Of a stretch of DNA of 64,000 nucleotides, positions 26,034 to 34,479 are shown one piece after another (the first letter of the stretch is position 1; the number at the start of each line of letters is the position of its first letter). Where the stretch lies: NCBI GenBank assembly GCA_030430565.1, contig JAUIKS010000030.1, positions 85,912-149,911 on the forward strand, in the 5' to 3' direction. A model generated the notes under the pieces. That model made no database searches and was not told where the DNA came from. It saw only the letters and a program-made list of their open reading frames with translations. Made by a program: the position numbers and the translations under genes. This stretch comes from Polyangia bacterium. Its GTDB lineage: Bacteria; Myxococcota_A; Polyangia; Nannocystales; Nannocystaceae.

Positions 26034-26678
26034 ATGCTCCGCCGCCGCAACCTCTCGCTCGCCGTCGCCGCGACGCTCGTGCTCCTCGCGGGCTGCGGCG
26101 GCGACGACGAAGCGCTCGAGACCGCCACGACGACCATCGCCGACGCCAGCGAGCCGCCGCTGGGGATGTCGAGCGGCTGCCCCGACAGCGAGCCCGCCTG
26201 CGGCGATCAGGGGCTTCGCTGCCCGTCCCCCGCGTCGGTCTGCGTCGGCGCGACGACGCCCGACTGCGGCGATGACTGCGACGTCGTGGACACGCCCGAG
26301 GCGTTGCCCGAGCTCTGCGAGGAGCTCACGACCGACGCGCTCGCTACCCTCGACGTCGAGATGTGCGACGTCGAGGTGTGCGGCGGCGCGCTCGACCGGG
26401 ACATCGTCCGGCGGATCATCCGCGCGCACATCGAGGAGCTCCGTCACTGCTACGGCGTGGGCGTCTGCACGGATCCCGCGCTCGAGGGCCGCGTGGTCCT
26501 GCAGCTCATGATCAACGGCGACGGCCTCGTGCCGTGGGCGACCGTCCAGTCCTCGACGCTCGGCGACGCGGACGCCGACAGCTGCGTCGTCGAGGCCGCC
26601 CTTCGCTGGAAGTTCCCCAAGCCGCGCGGCGGCAGCAGCGTGTTCGTCGGCGCCCCGCTCCTGCTCACGCGCGGCTAG
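26034..26678 (+). CDS. Lipoprotein with AgmX/PglI-type (TonB-like) C-terminal domain
   Basis: 214 residues. The ATG at 26034 gives a signal peptide with lipobox (LVLLAGC); TACTCT (26012-26017) and TAGGGA lie upstream. A Thr/Ser/Cys-rich linker with many Cys follows. The C-terminal ~95 residues (DRDIVRRIIRAHIEELRHCYG...GRVVLQLMINGDGLV...CVVEAALRWKFPKPRGG) match the AgmX/PglI C-terminal domain, a TonB-C-like fold widespread in myxobacterial surface and gliding proteins. Cys in 'RHCY', 'GVC' and 'DSCV' follow the usual disulfide pattern. The domain probably contacts an envelope or outer-membrane partner. Confidence 0.8.
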   Translation: MLRRRNLSLAVAATLVLLAGCGGDDEALETATTTIADASEPPLGMSSGCPDSEPACGDQGLRCPSPASVCVGATTPDCGDDCDVVDTPEALPELCEELTTDALATLDVEMCDVEVCGGALDRDIVRRIIRAHIEELRHCYGVGVCTDPALEGRVVLQLMINGDGLVPWATVQSSTLGDADADSCVVEAALRWKFPKPRGGSSVFVGAPLLLTRG

Positions 26679-26683
26679 AGGAC

Positions 26684-26699
26684 ATGTCTTTATCGACAT
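26684..26699. promoter_or_regulatory. ATGTC-N6-GACAT palindrome plus -10-like hexamer
   Basis: ATGTCTTTATCGACAT, 5-bp arms with an AT-rich six-base centre, lies directly before TATATC (26699-26704), upstream of the (GD)n lipoprotein gene. Spacing to the -10-like hexamer is as at 31.1 and 33.1 kb. Confidence 0.55.
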
Positions 26700-26798
26700 A
26701 TATCCGAAGCGGCCGGCAGGCCGCGTCAGCTTGCCCTATGGCGCCAGCCTCGACGCGCGACCTCGACCTCGATTCTGTGTCAGGCTCGCCGTGGATTC

Positions 26799-28118
<1,320 letters not shown>

Positions 28119-28137
28119 GCGACGGGCGGGCGCCGCC

Positions 28138-28728
28138 TCAGCGCTTGCCGCTGTTGTAGACCTCGCCGCCGAGCTCGACGTAGCGACGCAGCACCGCGCA
28201 GGCCTCGTCGCGCAGGAGCTCGCGCTCGACCTCGATCCCGCGGCCCTCGAGCCGGGCCGCCCAGTCCTCCGGGATCGGGCCCTCGTCGAAGCCGACGATG
28301 CGCTCGACGTCGTCGCCGGTCGTCGCCGAGACGACCCGCGAGAGCCCCGTCCAGAACAGCCCGCCCCAGCAGCTCACGCACATCTGCGAGCTGGTGTAGA
28401 GCGCCATGCGAGGGAGCCCCGCGCCGCCGAGGTCGTAGGTCTCGAGCGCGCGCTGGGCCAGCGTCCACGCGACCTGCTCGGCGTGGGCGCTGCTCATTCG
28501 CGTCTGGACCACGAGGTTGACCCCGACCGAGACGACCGCCCCGCTCTCGCGCTCGCAGACCACCGCGCCGAACGGCCCGCCGGTCCCGCGCTCGACGTGC
28601 TCACGCGCGAGCTGGATCGCCACGCGCACGCGCTCGCGCTCGCTGGCGATGATGTCGCCTGGCCGAACGACCGACGCGACCCACGGCGGGAGCTTGTAGG
28701 GCGTGCTGGGGAGCTGCGGGCTCGACAT
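28138..28728 (-). CDS. Cytidine/guanine-deaminase-fold protein
   Basis: 196 residues. The HAE motif (82-84, in SSAHAEQVAW) provides the zinc His and catalytic Glu, and MCVSC (116-120) provides the two zinc Cys. The usual PCxxC is MCxxC here. Overall layout (FGAVV, HAEQVA, a C..C..L.W.G helix, then a C-terminal helical segment) fits the guanine-deaminase/tRNA-adenosine-deaminase-like CDA clan. The substrate is probably a base or nucleoside. The start was set to the ATG giving SSPQLPSTPYKLPPW; further upstream the frame becomes implausible. It is convergent with the (GD)n lipoprotein, 19 bp apart. Confidence 0.8.
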   Translation of the reverse strand: MSSPQLPSTPYKLPPWVASVVRPGDIIASERERVRVAIQLAREHVERGTGGPFGAVVCERESGAVVSVGVNLVVQTRMSSAHAEQVAWTLAQRALETYDLGGAGLPRMALYTSSQMCVSCWGGLFWTGLSRVVSATTGDDVERIVGFDEGPIPEDWAARLEGRGIEVERELLRDEACAVLRRYVELGGEVYNSGKR

Positions 28729-28897
28729 AGCCTGACCGCGAGCCTCACACGAGTCCGCGTGGGTGGCAAGGCCGAACGGCCAAAACGGCAATTCATCGCG
28801 AACCAATGCACCCGCAAGCATCGCGCGCCAGGCTCCTGAGCCGCCGGCGACGCGAGCGCGAACACGCACGCAGCGAGCGCGCGCGCGAGGGGGCGGC

Positions 28898-28903
28898 TAC
28901 ACT
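28898..28903 (+). promoter_or_regulatory. -10 box that fixes a GTG start
   Basis: TACACT (in GGCTACACT) followed by 7 nt and GTG at 28911. It supports a leaderless start at 28911 rather than the in-frame ATG 105 nt upstream. Confidence 0.45.
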
Positions 28904-28910
28904 CGGCGCC

Positions 28911-29858
28911 GTGGCGTCAGGCGATCCGCCCGGAGGCTCTGAACATGTCTTTTCAAGCAGCGGGGAGCCTCGTCGTGAGCGCGGGGGAGGGCGCGACGAC
29001 GACCCTCGCGACGAGCAGCCTCGCTTCACCGTCGAGCGCGACGGCTTCTCCGAGCTGGAGCTCGCGCGCGCGCTGATGGAGGCCTCCGGACGCGGTGACT
29101 ACAGCTTCACGCCCGATCAGGCCTACGGCGCGCTCCGCCGGCAGCTCACGCGCGAGGACGCCTCCGGGCCCGCCGCCCTCCGCGTCGGCGCCGCGCTGTT
29201 CTTCGCCGCGCTCGCGCTCCTCTGCGTCGCGCTCGTCCTCACGCAGGCGCTTCGCCTTCACCTGCTGCTCGTCCCGCTCGTCCCGCTCGCGCTCGCCGCC
29301 TTCATGGCTCGCAGCGCCCGCCGCTCGCTGCGTCGCCCCCCGAGCCGCGCGACCTTTCACGCCGCGCTGCGCACCTGGGCGCAGGATCGCCGCGACCTCC
29401 GGCTGATCGACGGCGCGGGCCGGCTCGCGCTCCCGCCCGGCGCCCACTACCGCGGCGCCGCCACGACCACCCCGCCGCCCCGCGACGCGTCGGCCCCCGG
29501 GCGCCGGGCGGTGCTCGTCTGCGAGCGCGACGAGCTCGTCGACGTGCTCGTCGACAACGGCCTCGACCGCGAATGTGACCTCGCGATCATCTCGGAGCGC
29601 GGCTACCCCGACCACGCGCTGAGGGCCGCCCGCGCGCGCCTCGAGCGTGATCCTACATGTCCAATTATTTATATCGCCTCCGCGCCCGCGCCCCGTCGAC
29701 GCGCGCGCCTCGACGCCCTCGGGCTGCCCGTCGACGCGCGCCCGGTGATCACGATCCCGGCCGGCGACCGCCCGGGCCCGGCCGCGCCCCACGAGCTGCC
29801 CTACCCCGCGCTGCGAGAGCTCGTGCTCGCGTCGCTCACCGTCACAGCGCACGGATGA
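28911..29858 (+). CDS. Two-TM protein of unknown function
   Basis: 315 residues from GTG at 28911 (7 nt after a -10 box). A disordered polar N-terminus of about 45 residues is followed by a helical stretch, then two adjacent TM helices (about 91-140, rich in Leu/Ala/Val) that form a hairpin. A C-terminal cytoplasmic domain of ~160 residues has the alternating strands VLVCERDELVDVLVDNGL, then CDLAIISERGYPD and PIIYIASAP. The last part is Rossmann- or Toprim-like in rhythm, but no signature residues allow a family call. Half of the recurring palindrome (ACATGTCTT) lies inside the frame at 28944. The 3' end overlaps the convergent EF-Tu-like gene by 17 bp. Confidence 0.65.
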   Translation: MASGDPPGGSEHVFSSSGEPRRERGGGRDDDPRDEQPRFTVERDGFSELELARALMEASGRGDYSFTPDQAYGALRRQLTREDASGPAALRVGAALFFAALALLCVALVLTQALRLHLLLVPLVPLALAAFMARSARRSLRRPPSRATFHAALRTWAQDRRDLRLIDGAGRLALPPGAHYRGAATTTPPPRDASAPGRRAVLVCERDELVDVLVDNGLDRECDLAIISERGYPDHALRAARARLERDPTCPIIYIASAPAPRRRARLDALGLPVDARPVITIPAGDRPGPAAPHELPYPALRELVLASLTVTAHG

Positions 29859-31047
29859 CGCGCCCGAGCGCGAGCCCGCGACGGGTCTGAAGCGCCGCCG
29901 GCGTCCCCTCCCACGCGACGACCGGTCGCGCGAGCTGCAGGTCGTACACCAGCACCCCGTCGAGGCGCGCCCCCTGCGAGCTCGAGAGCAAGCTCGCCGC
30001 GACCTCGTCGGTGTGCACCCGCAGCGAGAGACCTCCCGGGGGGATCCGGAAGACGCCCGCCTCGGCCTCCTCGACCGCCCCGTCGCGCGGCGGGATGACA
30101 TCGTCGATCGTGATCCGAACGAAGCGCGCGGGACGGGGGGACTCCGCGCTCACGAGGACCGAGCCGACGCGCACGTGATCCTCGCTCGGTCCGCGGATCA
30201 CCACGCACAGGGTGTCGCCCGCCGACGCCCGCCGCAGCTCCCGCCCGAGCAGGTCGAGGCCGGCGATCGTCGCCGCGTGCGCGCTCCCGTCGGCGCCGAT
30301 CAGGCTCACGCGCTCGTGCAGCGTAATCGCGCCGCGCTCGATCTTGCCGGCGACGAGGCAGCGGCTCCCGCCGCGGTTGAGCACCGACTCGATCGGGAGG
30401 AGCAACGCCGCGCCGGGATCGCGCGCGGGCAGACGCACGCGTCGCTCCAGCGCCTCGACGTAGGCGTGCACCGCCCCCGCTCCCCACACGCCGCGCTCAC
30501 CGGCCATGACCAGCGTCGCGCTCCCGCGGATCACCGGCAGCGCGTCGCCGTCGACGCCGAGCGCCCACATCACCTCGCGCAGCGCCGCCTCGGTCTCGTC
30601 GACCTCACGCGCGCGCGCGCAGCGATCGACCATGCTGACGAAGCCGATCCACGCGCCCACCCCGGCGGCGCGCAGCTCGTCGACGGACCGCGCCAGCGCG
30701 CTCGCAGCGACGGGGCTCCCCGCGGCGACCACCACCACCGCGACATCGAGCTGACGCAGCCCGCCGACGTGCCGACGGCGAAAGCCCGCGCGATCGGCCG
30801 GCTGATCGAGGTGGATGTAGCGCCGCGTCGCGCCCTCGTACTGCACGTAGTAGTTGGGCCCGGAGTAGTAGACCCCCTTACGGTATGCCCCCTCTAGCTC
30901 CTCGATCGTCCGCGCGTAGGCGCGTCCGCGACCCGCGAGCACCTTCGTGATCACGACCGCCAGCGTCGTCTTCCCGCTCCCGCGCGGCCCGATCATCCCG
31001 ACGTTGATCGCCGGCTTGAGCGCGCCCGTGCTGCCGAAGCTCGTCAT
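29842..31047 (-). CDS. Degenerate EF-Tu-like GTPase paralogue
   Basis: 401 residues, recognisably descended from elongation factor Tu. The N-terminus KPAINVGMIGPRGSGKTTLA (11-30) parallels EF-Tu KPHVNVGTIGHVDHGKTTL. RRYIHLDQPAD (75-85) parallels RHYAHVDCPGHAD, PVIRGSA is retained, and domain 2 is clear (LLPIESVLNRGGSRCLVAGKIERGAI). Differences are decisive: the DxxG Gly and the catalytic His that follows (PGH) are PAD, NKxD is SMVD, and a GPRGSGKT P-loop replaces GHVDHGKT. Domain 3 is poorly conserved. It may still bind a nucleotide, but EF-Tu-type GTP hydrolysis and tRNA delivery are unlikely. The role is unknown; a regulatory or scaffold function is inference. Standard start ATG. Confidence 0.8.
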   Translation of the reverse strand: MTSFGSTGALKPAINVGMIGPRGSGKTTLAVVITKVLAGRGRAYARTIEELEGAYRKGVYYSGPNYYVQYEGATRRYIHLDQPADRAGFRRRHVGGLRQLDVAVVVVAAGSPVAASALARSVDELRAAGVGAWIGFVSMVDRCARAREVDETEAALREVMWALGVDGDALPVIRGSATLVMAGERGVWGAGAVHAYVEALERRVRLPARDPGAALLLPIESVLNRGGSRCLVAGKIERGAITLHERVSLIGADGSAHAATIAGLDLLGRELRRASAGDTLCVVIRGPSEDHVRVGSVLVSAESPRPARFVRITIDDVIPPRDGAVEEAEAGVFRIPPGGLSLRVHTDEVAASLLSSSQGARLDGVLVYDLQLARPVVAWEGTPAALQTRRGLALGRVIRAL

Positions 31048-31132
31048 CCGGCGGCCAGCGTATCTCGGCCGCGCGGCCCGCCGCCACGCTCGGACCTGCG
31101 CTTTGTGCCAGCGCGCCCGCGCGCCAATAACA

Positions 31133-31146
31133 TGTCTTAAAAGACA
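31133..31146. promoter_or_regulatory. TGTC-N6-GACA palindrome
   Basis: TGTCTTAAAAGACA (arms TGTCT/AGACA) ends one base before a perfect TATAAT -10 box. It therefore occupies the -35/spacer region, where a bound regulator would block or aid RNA polymerase. Confidence 0.6.
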
Positions 31147-31147
31147 C

Positions 31148-31153
31148 TATAAT
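31148..31153 (+). promoter_or_regulatory. Consensus -10 box TATAAT
   Basis: TATAAT lies 6 nt before an in-frame GTG (31160) and 87 nt before the ATG at 31241 that has its own Shine-Dalgarno. Transcription should begin near 31160. Confidence 0.6.
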
Positions 31154-31240
31154 CCGGGCGTGACACCAGGGCGCGGCCGCGCCCGCGCCCTCGGGCTCGT
31201 CGCGCCTATTCCCCGTCGATCCGCCGAGGAGCTGGACTCA

Positions 31241-33097
31241 ATGACCTCTCGACCCCCTCACCGCCCCGCGCGCCCCGGCGCGCCGCTCTCCCTCATCGCC
31301 GCCGCCGCGCTCGCCACCACCCTCGGCGCCTGCTCCGACGACGTCGGGCAGACCGGGACCACCGGCGACGACACCGCGGGCAGCTCGAGCGCGAGCTCGG
31401 ACCCGAGCGCCGGCCCGGCGACGGGCTCGACCTCCTCGGACACGACCGTCGGCCCGGGCGGCTCCGAGAGCGACAGCGACAGCGACACGACCATGTCCCA
31501 GAGCTGCCCCGGGCAGGAGAACGCCTGCGGCGGCTGTGACCCGCTGCCCCAAGAGCCAGGCGGGGAGTGCAACGGCTGCGACGAGAACATGTGGACCTGC
31601 GACGGCGACAACAACGTCGTCTGCGCAGGCGACGACCCCGACGCGCAGGACTACTGGCCCGACATGGACGGCGACGGCTACGGCGACGACGACGTCGCCC
31701 CCTCGGGCTTCTGCGTCCCGCCCGACGACGGCTGGGTGCCGCAGGCCGGCGACTGTGAAGACGACGAGCCCAGCGCGAACCCCGAGGGGACCGAGGTCTG
31801 CAACGGCGTCGACGACGACTGCGACGGCCAGACCGACGAGGGCCCCGACGGCGCGAACTGCCAAGACGTGTGCTGCGACGTGACCCTCGAGTGCAACGGG
31901 GTCGGCTGCGCCGACAAGTGCCAAGCCGGCGTCCTGTGCGGCGAGGACCTCGACATCTGCTGCGAGCAGGGCGAGATCTGCTACGCCAACGCCTGCGTCT
32001 CGCCCGGCATCGAGTGCGAGTTCGACGAGGAGTGCCCGCTCGGCGACGTCTGCGCCCCCGGCGTCGACCAGTGCATCCCCGGCGAGGCCCAACCTGACTG
32101 CGAGTTCATCCCCGAATTCGGCCCGATCGAGCCGACCCAGGGCTGCAAGTGGAAGGGCGCCGGCCTGCCCAACTCGGGCTGGGAGGACGTGGTCGCCACG
32201 CCGATCGTCATCAACCTCACCGACGACAACGGCGACGGCCTCACCAACGACGACGACAACCCCGAGATCGCGTTCCTGACCTACAACTTCCCGAACGGCT
32301 GCTGCAACGCGCCCGCGGTGCTGCGCATCGTCGACGGCCAGTGCAACGACGACCAGACCATGACGACGCTCGCGTCGATCTCGTCGCCGCAGCTCACCAA
32401 CGACGCCGGCATCGCCGCGGGCGACCTCGACGGCGACGGCGTGCCCGAGCTCGTCGCGATCACCCGCAACGGCAGCCCGCAGGGCACCGTCGCGTTCAAG
32501 CGCGTCACCGACGACGGCACCCAGTGGGAGGTCCTGTGGCACAACACCGAGTACCCGACCTGGAACGTGCACAGCCGCGGCGGCGCCGTCATCTCGCTCG
32601 CCGACCTCGAGGGTGACGGCGATCCCGAGGTCATCGTCGGCAACGTCGTGCTCGACGGTCAGTCCGGCATGCTCAAGTGGGACGGCGTAGTCACCTCCGG
32701 CGGCGCCGGCGGCATCGGCAACAACGGCTTCCTCGGCCCCTCCTCGACCGTCGCCGACCTCGACCTCGACGGCACCCAAGAGGTCATCGCCGGCAACACC
32801 GCCTACGCCGCCGACGGCACCGTGCTCTGGACCTACGACTTCACCACGCAGAACTCCCCGTGCGGCGGCACCCTGCCCTGCGACGGCTTCAACGCGGTCG
32901 GCGACTTCGACGACGACGACGAGGGCGAGGTCGTCATCATCCGGCGCGGCGAGGTCTTCATCCTCGACACCGACGGCGCCGAGCTGTTCCGCGTGCCGCT
33001 GCCCTCGGCCGGCTGCGCCAACAACGAGTCAGGCCCCCCGACCGTCGCCGATTTCGACGGAAACAGCGACCCTCACGAAATCGCTCTAGCCGCGTAA
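31241..33097 (+). CDS. MopE/VCBS-type lipoprotein, truncated by the inserted element
   Basis: 618 residues from the ATG at 31241, preceded by GAGGAG; an in-frame GTG at 31160 next to the -10 box is an alternative. Signal peptide with lipobox (LATTLGAC), a Ser/Thr/Gly linker, and Cys-rich segments including the MopE-type metal-binding motif (DMDGDGYGDDD..., CNGVDDDCDGQTDEG) and EGF-like C-x-C clusters. Then come VCBS/FG-GAP repeats (AGDLDGDGVPELVAI, ADLEGDGDPEVIVGN, ADLDLDGTQEVIAGN, GDFDDDDEGEVVII). The last repeat begins VADFDGN, and the frame ends 12 residues later just where GC drops and the element starts. The propeller is incomplete, so the gene appears to be cut by the integration. Confidence 0.75.
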   Translation: MTSRPPHRPARPGAPLSLIAAAALATTLGACSDDVGQTGTTGDDTAGSSSASSDPSAGPATGSTSSDTTVGPGGSESDSDSDTTMSQSCPGQENACGGCDPLPQEPGGECNGCDENMWTCDGDNNVVCAGDDPDAQDYWPDMDGDGYGDDDVAPSGFCVPPDDGWVPQAGDCEDDEPSANPEGTEVCNGVDDDCDGQTDEGPDGANCQDVCCDVTLECNGVGCADKCQAGVLCGEDLDICCEQGEICYANACVSPGIECEFDEECPLGDVCAPGVDQCIPGEAQPDCEFIPEFGPIEPTQGCKWKGAGLPNSGWEDVVATPIVINLTDDNGDGLTNDDDNPEIAFLTYNFPNGCCNAPAVLRIVDGQCNDDQTMTTLASISSPQLTNDAGIAAGDLDGDGVPELVAITRNGSPQGTVAFKRVTDDGTQWEVLWHNTEYPTWNVHSRGGAVISLADLEGDGDPEVIVGNVVLDGQSGMLKWDGVVTSGGAGGIGNNGFLGPSSTVADLDLDGTQEVIAGNTAYAADGTVLWTYDFTTQNSPCGGTLPCDGFNAVGDFDDDDEGEVVIIRRGEVFILDTDGAELFRVPLPSAGCANNESGPPTVADFDGNSDPHEIALAA

Positions 33098-33105
33098 ATT
33101 CTTGA
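33045..33105. other. Left boundary of the element (attL region)
   Basis: Base composition switches here from GC-rich host codons to AT-richer DNA, inside the last VCBS repeat and 69-129 bp before the integrase start. The crossover core cannot be pinned without the second copy; the identity block probably includes codons for VADFDGN. Confidence 0.5.
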
Positions 33106-33107
33106 AT

Positions 33108-33127
33108 TCATGTCCTAAAAGACATGA
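33108..33127. promoter_or_regulatory. TCATGTC-N6-GACATGA palindrome before the integrase
   Basis: Perfect 7-bp arms around CTAAAA, the best version of the recurring palindrome. A -10-like TGATAA (33125-33130) overlaps its right end, the same geometry as at 31.1 kb. It lies 47 bp before the integrase ATG, so it probably controls int. Confidence 0.6.
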
Positions 33128-33173
33128 TAAAAGGACGCTTGCTTGGGGTCGTTTAATGGGTCGAAATTGAGCC

Positions 33174-34424
33174 ATGCCAGTCATCACCGAACGGCTTGTC
33201 AGCAGACTTCAGCCACGCAAGAAGAAATACGAGATCTCCTGCTCGTCGCTGCGCGGTTTCATGCTGCGTGTGCTTCCGAGCGGGAAGAAGGTCTACTTCG
33301 CGCGGGTTCGACATGGCGGAAAAGACACGCGTCAGAGAATCGGTCTCGCGAGCGAGATCCCGTTTGACGAGGCTCGCCGACTCGCGGGTGACTTGCTGGC
33401 CCGAGCTATGGCAACGAGCAGACCTCGTGTCGGAGCGTCTCACCGCGCCTCAGTAGAGGCTCCTGACACGTCGCCGTACGTTCGCGATTTTACGCGACGG
33501 TTCGTTGACGGCCACGTCAGGATCGCTATCAAACCCGCGACAGCGCGGCGGTACGAACTCGCGCTCAAGAACCATATCCTGCCTCGCTTCGGGTCGGTCC
33601 GGCTCGCCGCGATCACACGTGAGGATGTTGAAACGTGGGTTGGGTCGTACACCGACAAGCCGCAGGCGGCTCGCTGCGCGTGGCAGGTACTGTCGTGCCT
33701 GTTCGGTAAAGCGATCCAGTGGGACGCCTTGCCCGCGAACCACCTGATCCCGACACGAGGCGTTCGCACGAAGCAGCCGAAGGTGAGAGACCGATTTCTC
33801 ACCGCCGACGAGCGAGCACGCATCGAGGTCGTGATCCAACAAGGACTCGATACTCCGCGGAACCAGCCGGGTGGCCTGCACTGGGCAATTGCTTACGCTA
33901 TACGAACACTCGCGCTCACCGGAATGCGGTCGAGCGAGGTCTACAGCTTGTCGTGGGAGCGGGTCGATATGGCGCGGAGGTCCTTTAGACTCCCAGACTC
34001 CAAGACGGGCCAGAAGGTAGTGTCGTTCTCCGAAGAGGTCCGGGAACTCCTAATCGAGGTTGCCCGTCTCGGGGACGGACGCTCGAAGTGGGTGTTCCCA
34101 AGCTGGGACGGTAGCGGGCACGTCGCTCGAGCTAGCGTGGGGAAGGCGTGGAGAAGAATCCGGACGAAGGCGGGCCTTGGCTCCGACGTGGTTGTTCACA
34201 CTCTACGCCACAGTTTCGCAAGCGACGCAATCATGGGCGGAGTTCCCCTAGCGGTCGTAGGCAAGATGCTCGGGCACAGGCGTCCGAGCACTACGGCTCG
34301 GTACGCGCACGTATCGGATACGGCGGTCGAGGAAGCGCTTCAGAAGACGAGCGAGCGAATCGTTGACGCCCAGCAAGGTCGGTCGGAGGAACAGCGCAAA
34401 CTGCGGAAACGACGAAAGAAGTGA
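33174..34424 (+). CDS. int: Tyrosine recombinase/integrase (P4-type)
   Basis: 416 residues. The N-terminal ~80 residues (LRGFMLRVLPSGKKVYFARVRHGGK...) form the DUF4102-like arm-binding domain of P4-family integrases. Residues ~100-200 are the core-binding SAM-like domain. The catalytic domain has all six expected residues: Arg252 (TGMRSSE), Lys277 (DSKTGQ), His342 and Arg345 (HTLRHSFAS), His368 (LGHRRP) and Tyr377 (TARYAH). It should catalyse integration and excision between att sites. It reads into the element from its left edge, as expected beside attL. Codon usage is less GC-rich than the host's. A hairpin follows the stop. Confidence 0.93.
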   Translation: MPVITERLVSRLQPRKKKYEISCSSLRGFMLRVLPSGKKVYFARVRHGGKDTRQRIGLASEIPFDEARRLAGDLLARAMATSRPRVGASHRASVEAPDTSPYVRDFTRRFVDGHVRIAIKPATARRYELALKNHILPRFGSVRLAAITREDVETWVGSYTDKPQAARCAWQVLSCLFGKAIQWDALPANHLIPTRGVRTKQPKVRDRFLTADERARIEVVIQQGLDTPRNQPGGLHWAIAYAIRTLALTGMRSSEVYSLSWERVDMARRSFRLPDSKTGQKVVSFSEEVRELLIEVARLGDGRSKWVFPSWDGSGHVARASVGKAWRRIRTKAGLGSDVVVHTLRHSFASDAIMGGVPLAVVGKMLGHRRPSTTARYAHVSDTAVEEALQKTSERIVDAQQGRSEEQRKLRKRRKK

Positions 34425-34441
34425 CTCCCGCTCAAAGTTAA

Positions 34442-34468
34442 AGGGCCGCGATCATACGCGGCTCCCTA
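34442..34468. terminator. Bidirectional terminator between int and the WD40 kinase
   Basis: AGGG(CCGCG)ATCATA(CGCGG)CTCCCT forms a GC-rich stem with one bulge and a six-base loop in the 55-bp gap between convergent genes. TCGCTTTT follows on the plus strand. Confidence 0.55.
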
Positions 34469-34479
34469 TCTCGCTTTTA

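Noticed and set aside
29652..29680. ACATGTCC followed by an AT-rich run as another copy of the palindrome
   Set aside because: Only one half-site, no GACA partner, and located inside a coding region.
31238..32779. A 513-codon minus-strand Val/Ala-rich frame
   Set aside because: Antisense to the MopE/VCBS lipoprotein, which has signal peptide, Cys motifs and calcium-type repeats.
33098..33173. tRNA gene as integration target
   Set aside because: No cloverleaf or TTCGA-type T-loop is visible at the left junction; the target appears to be a protein gene.
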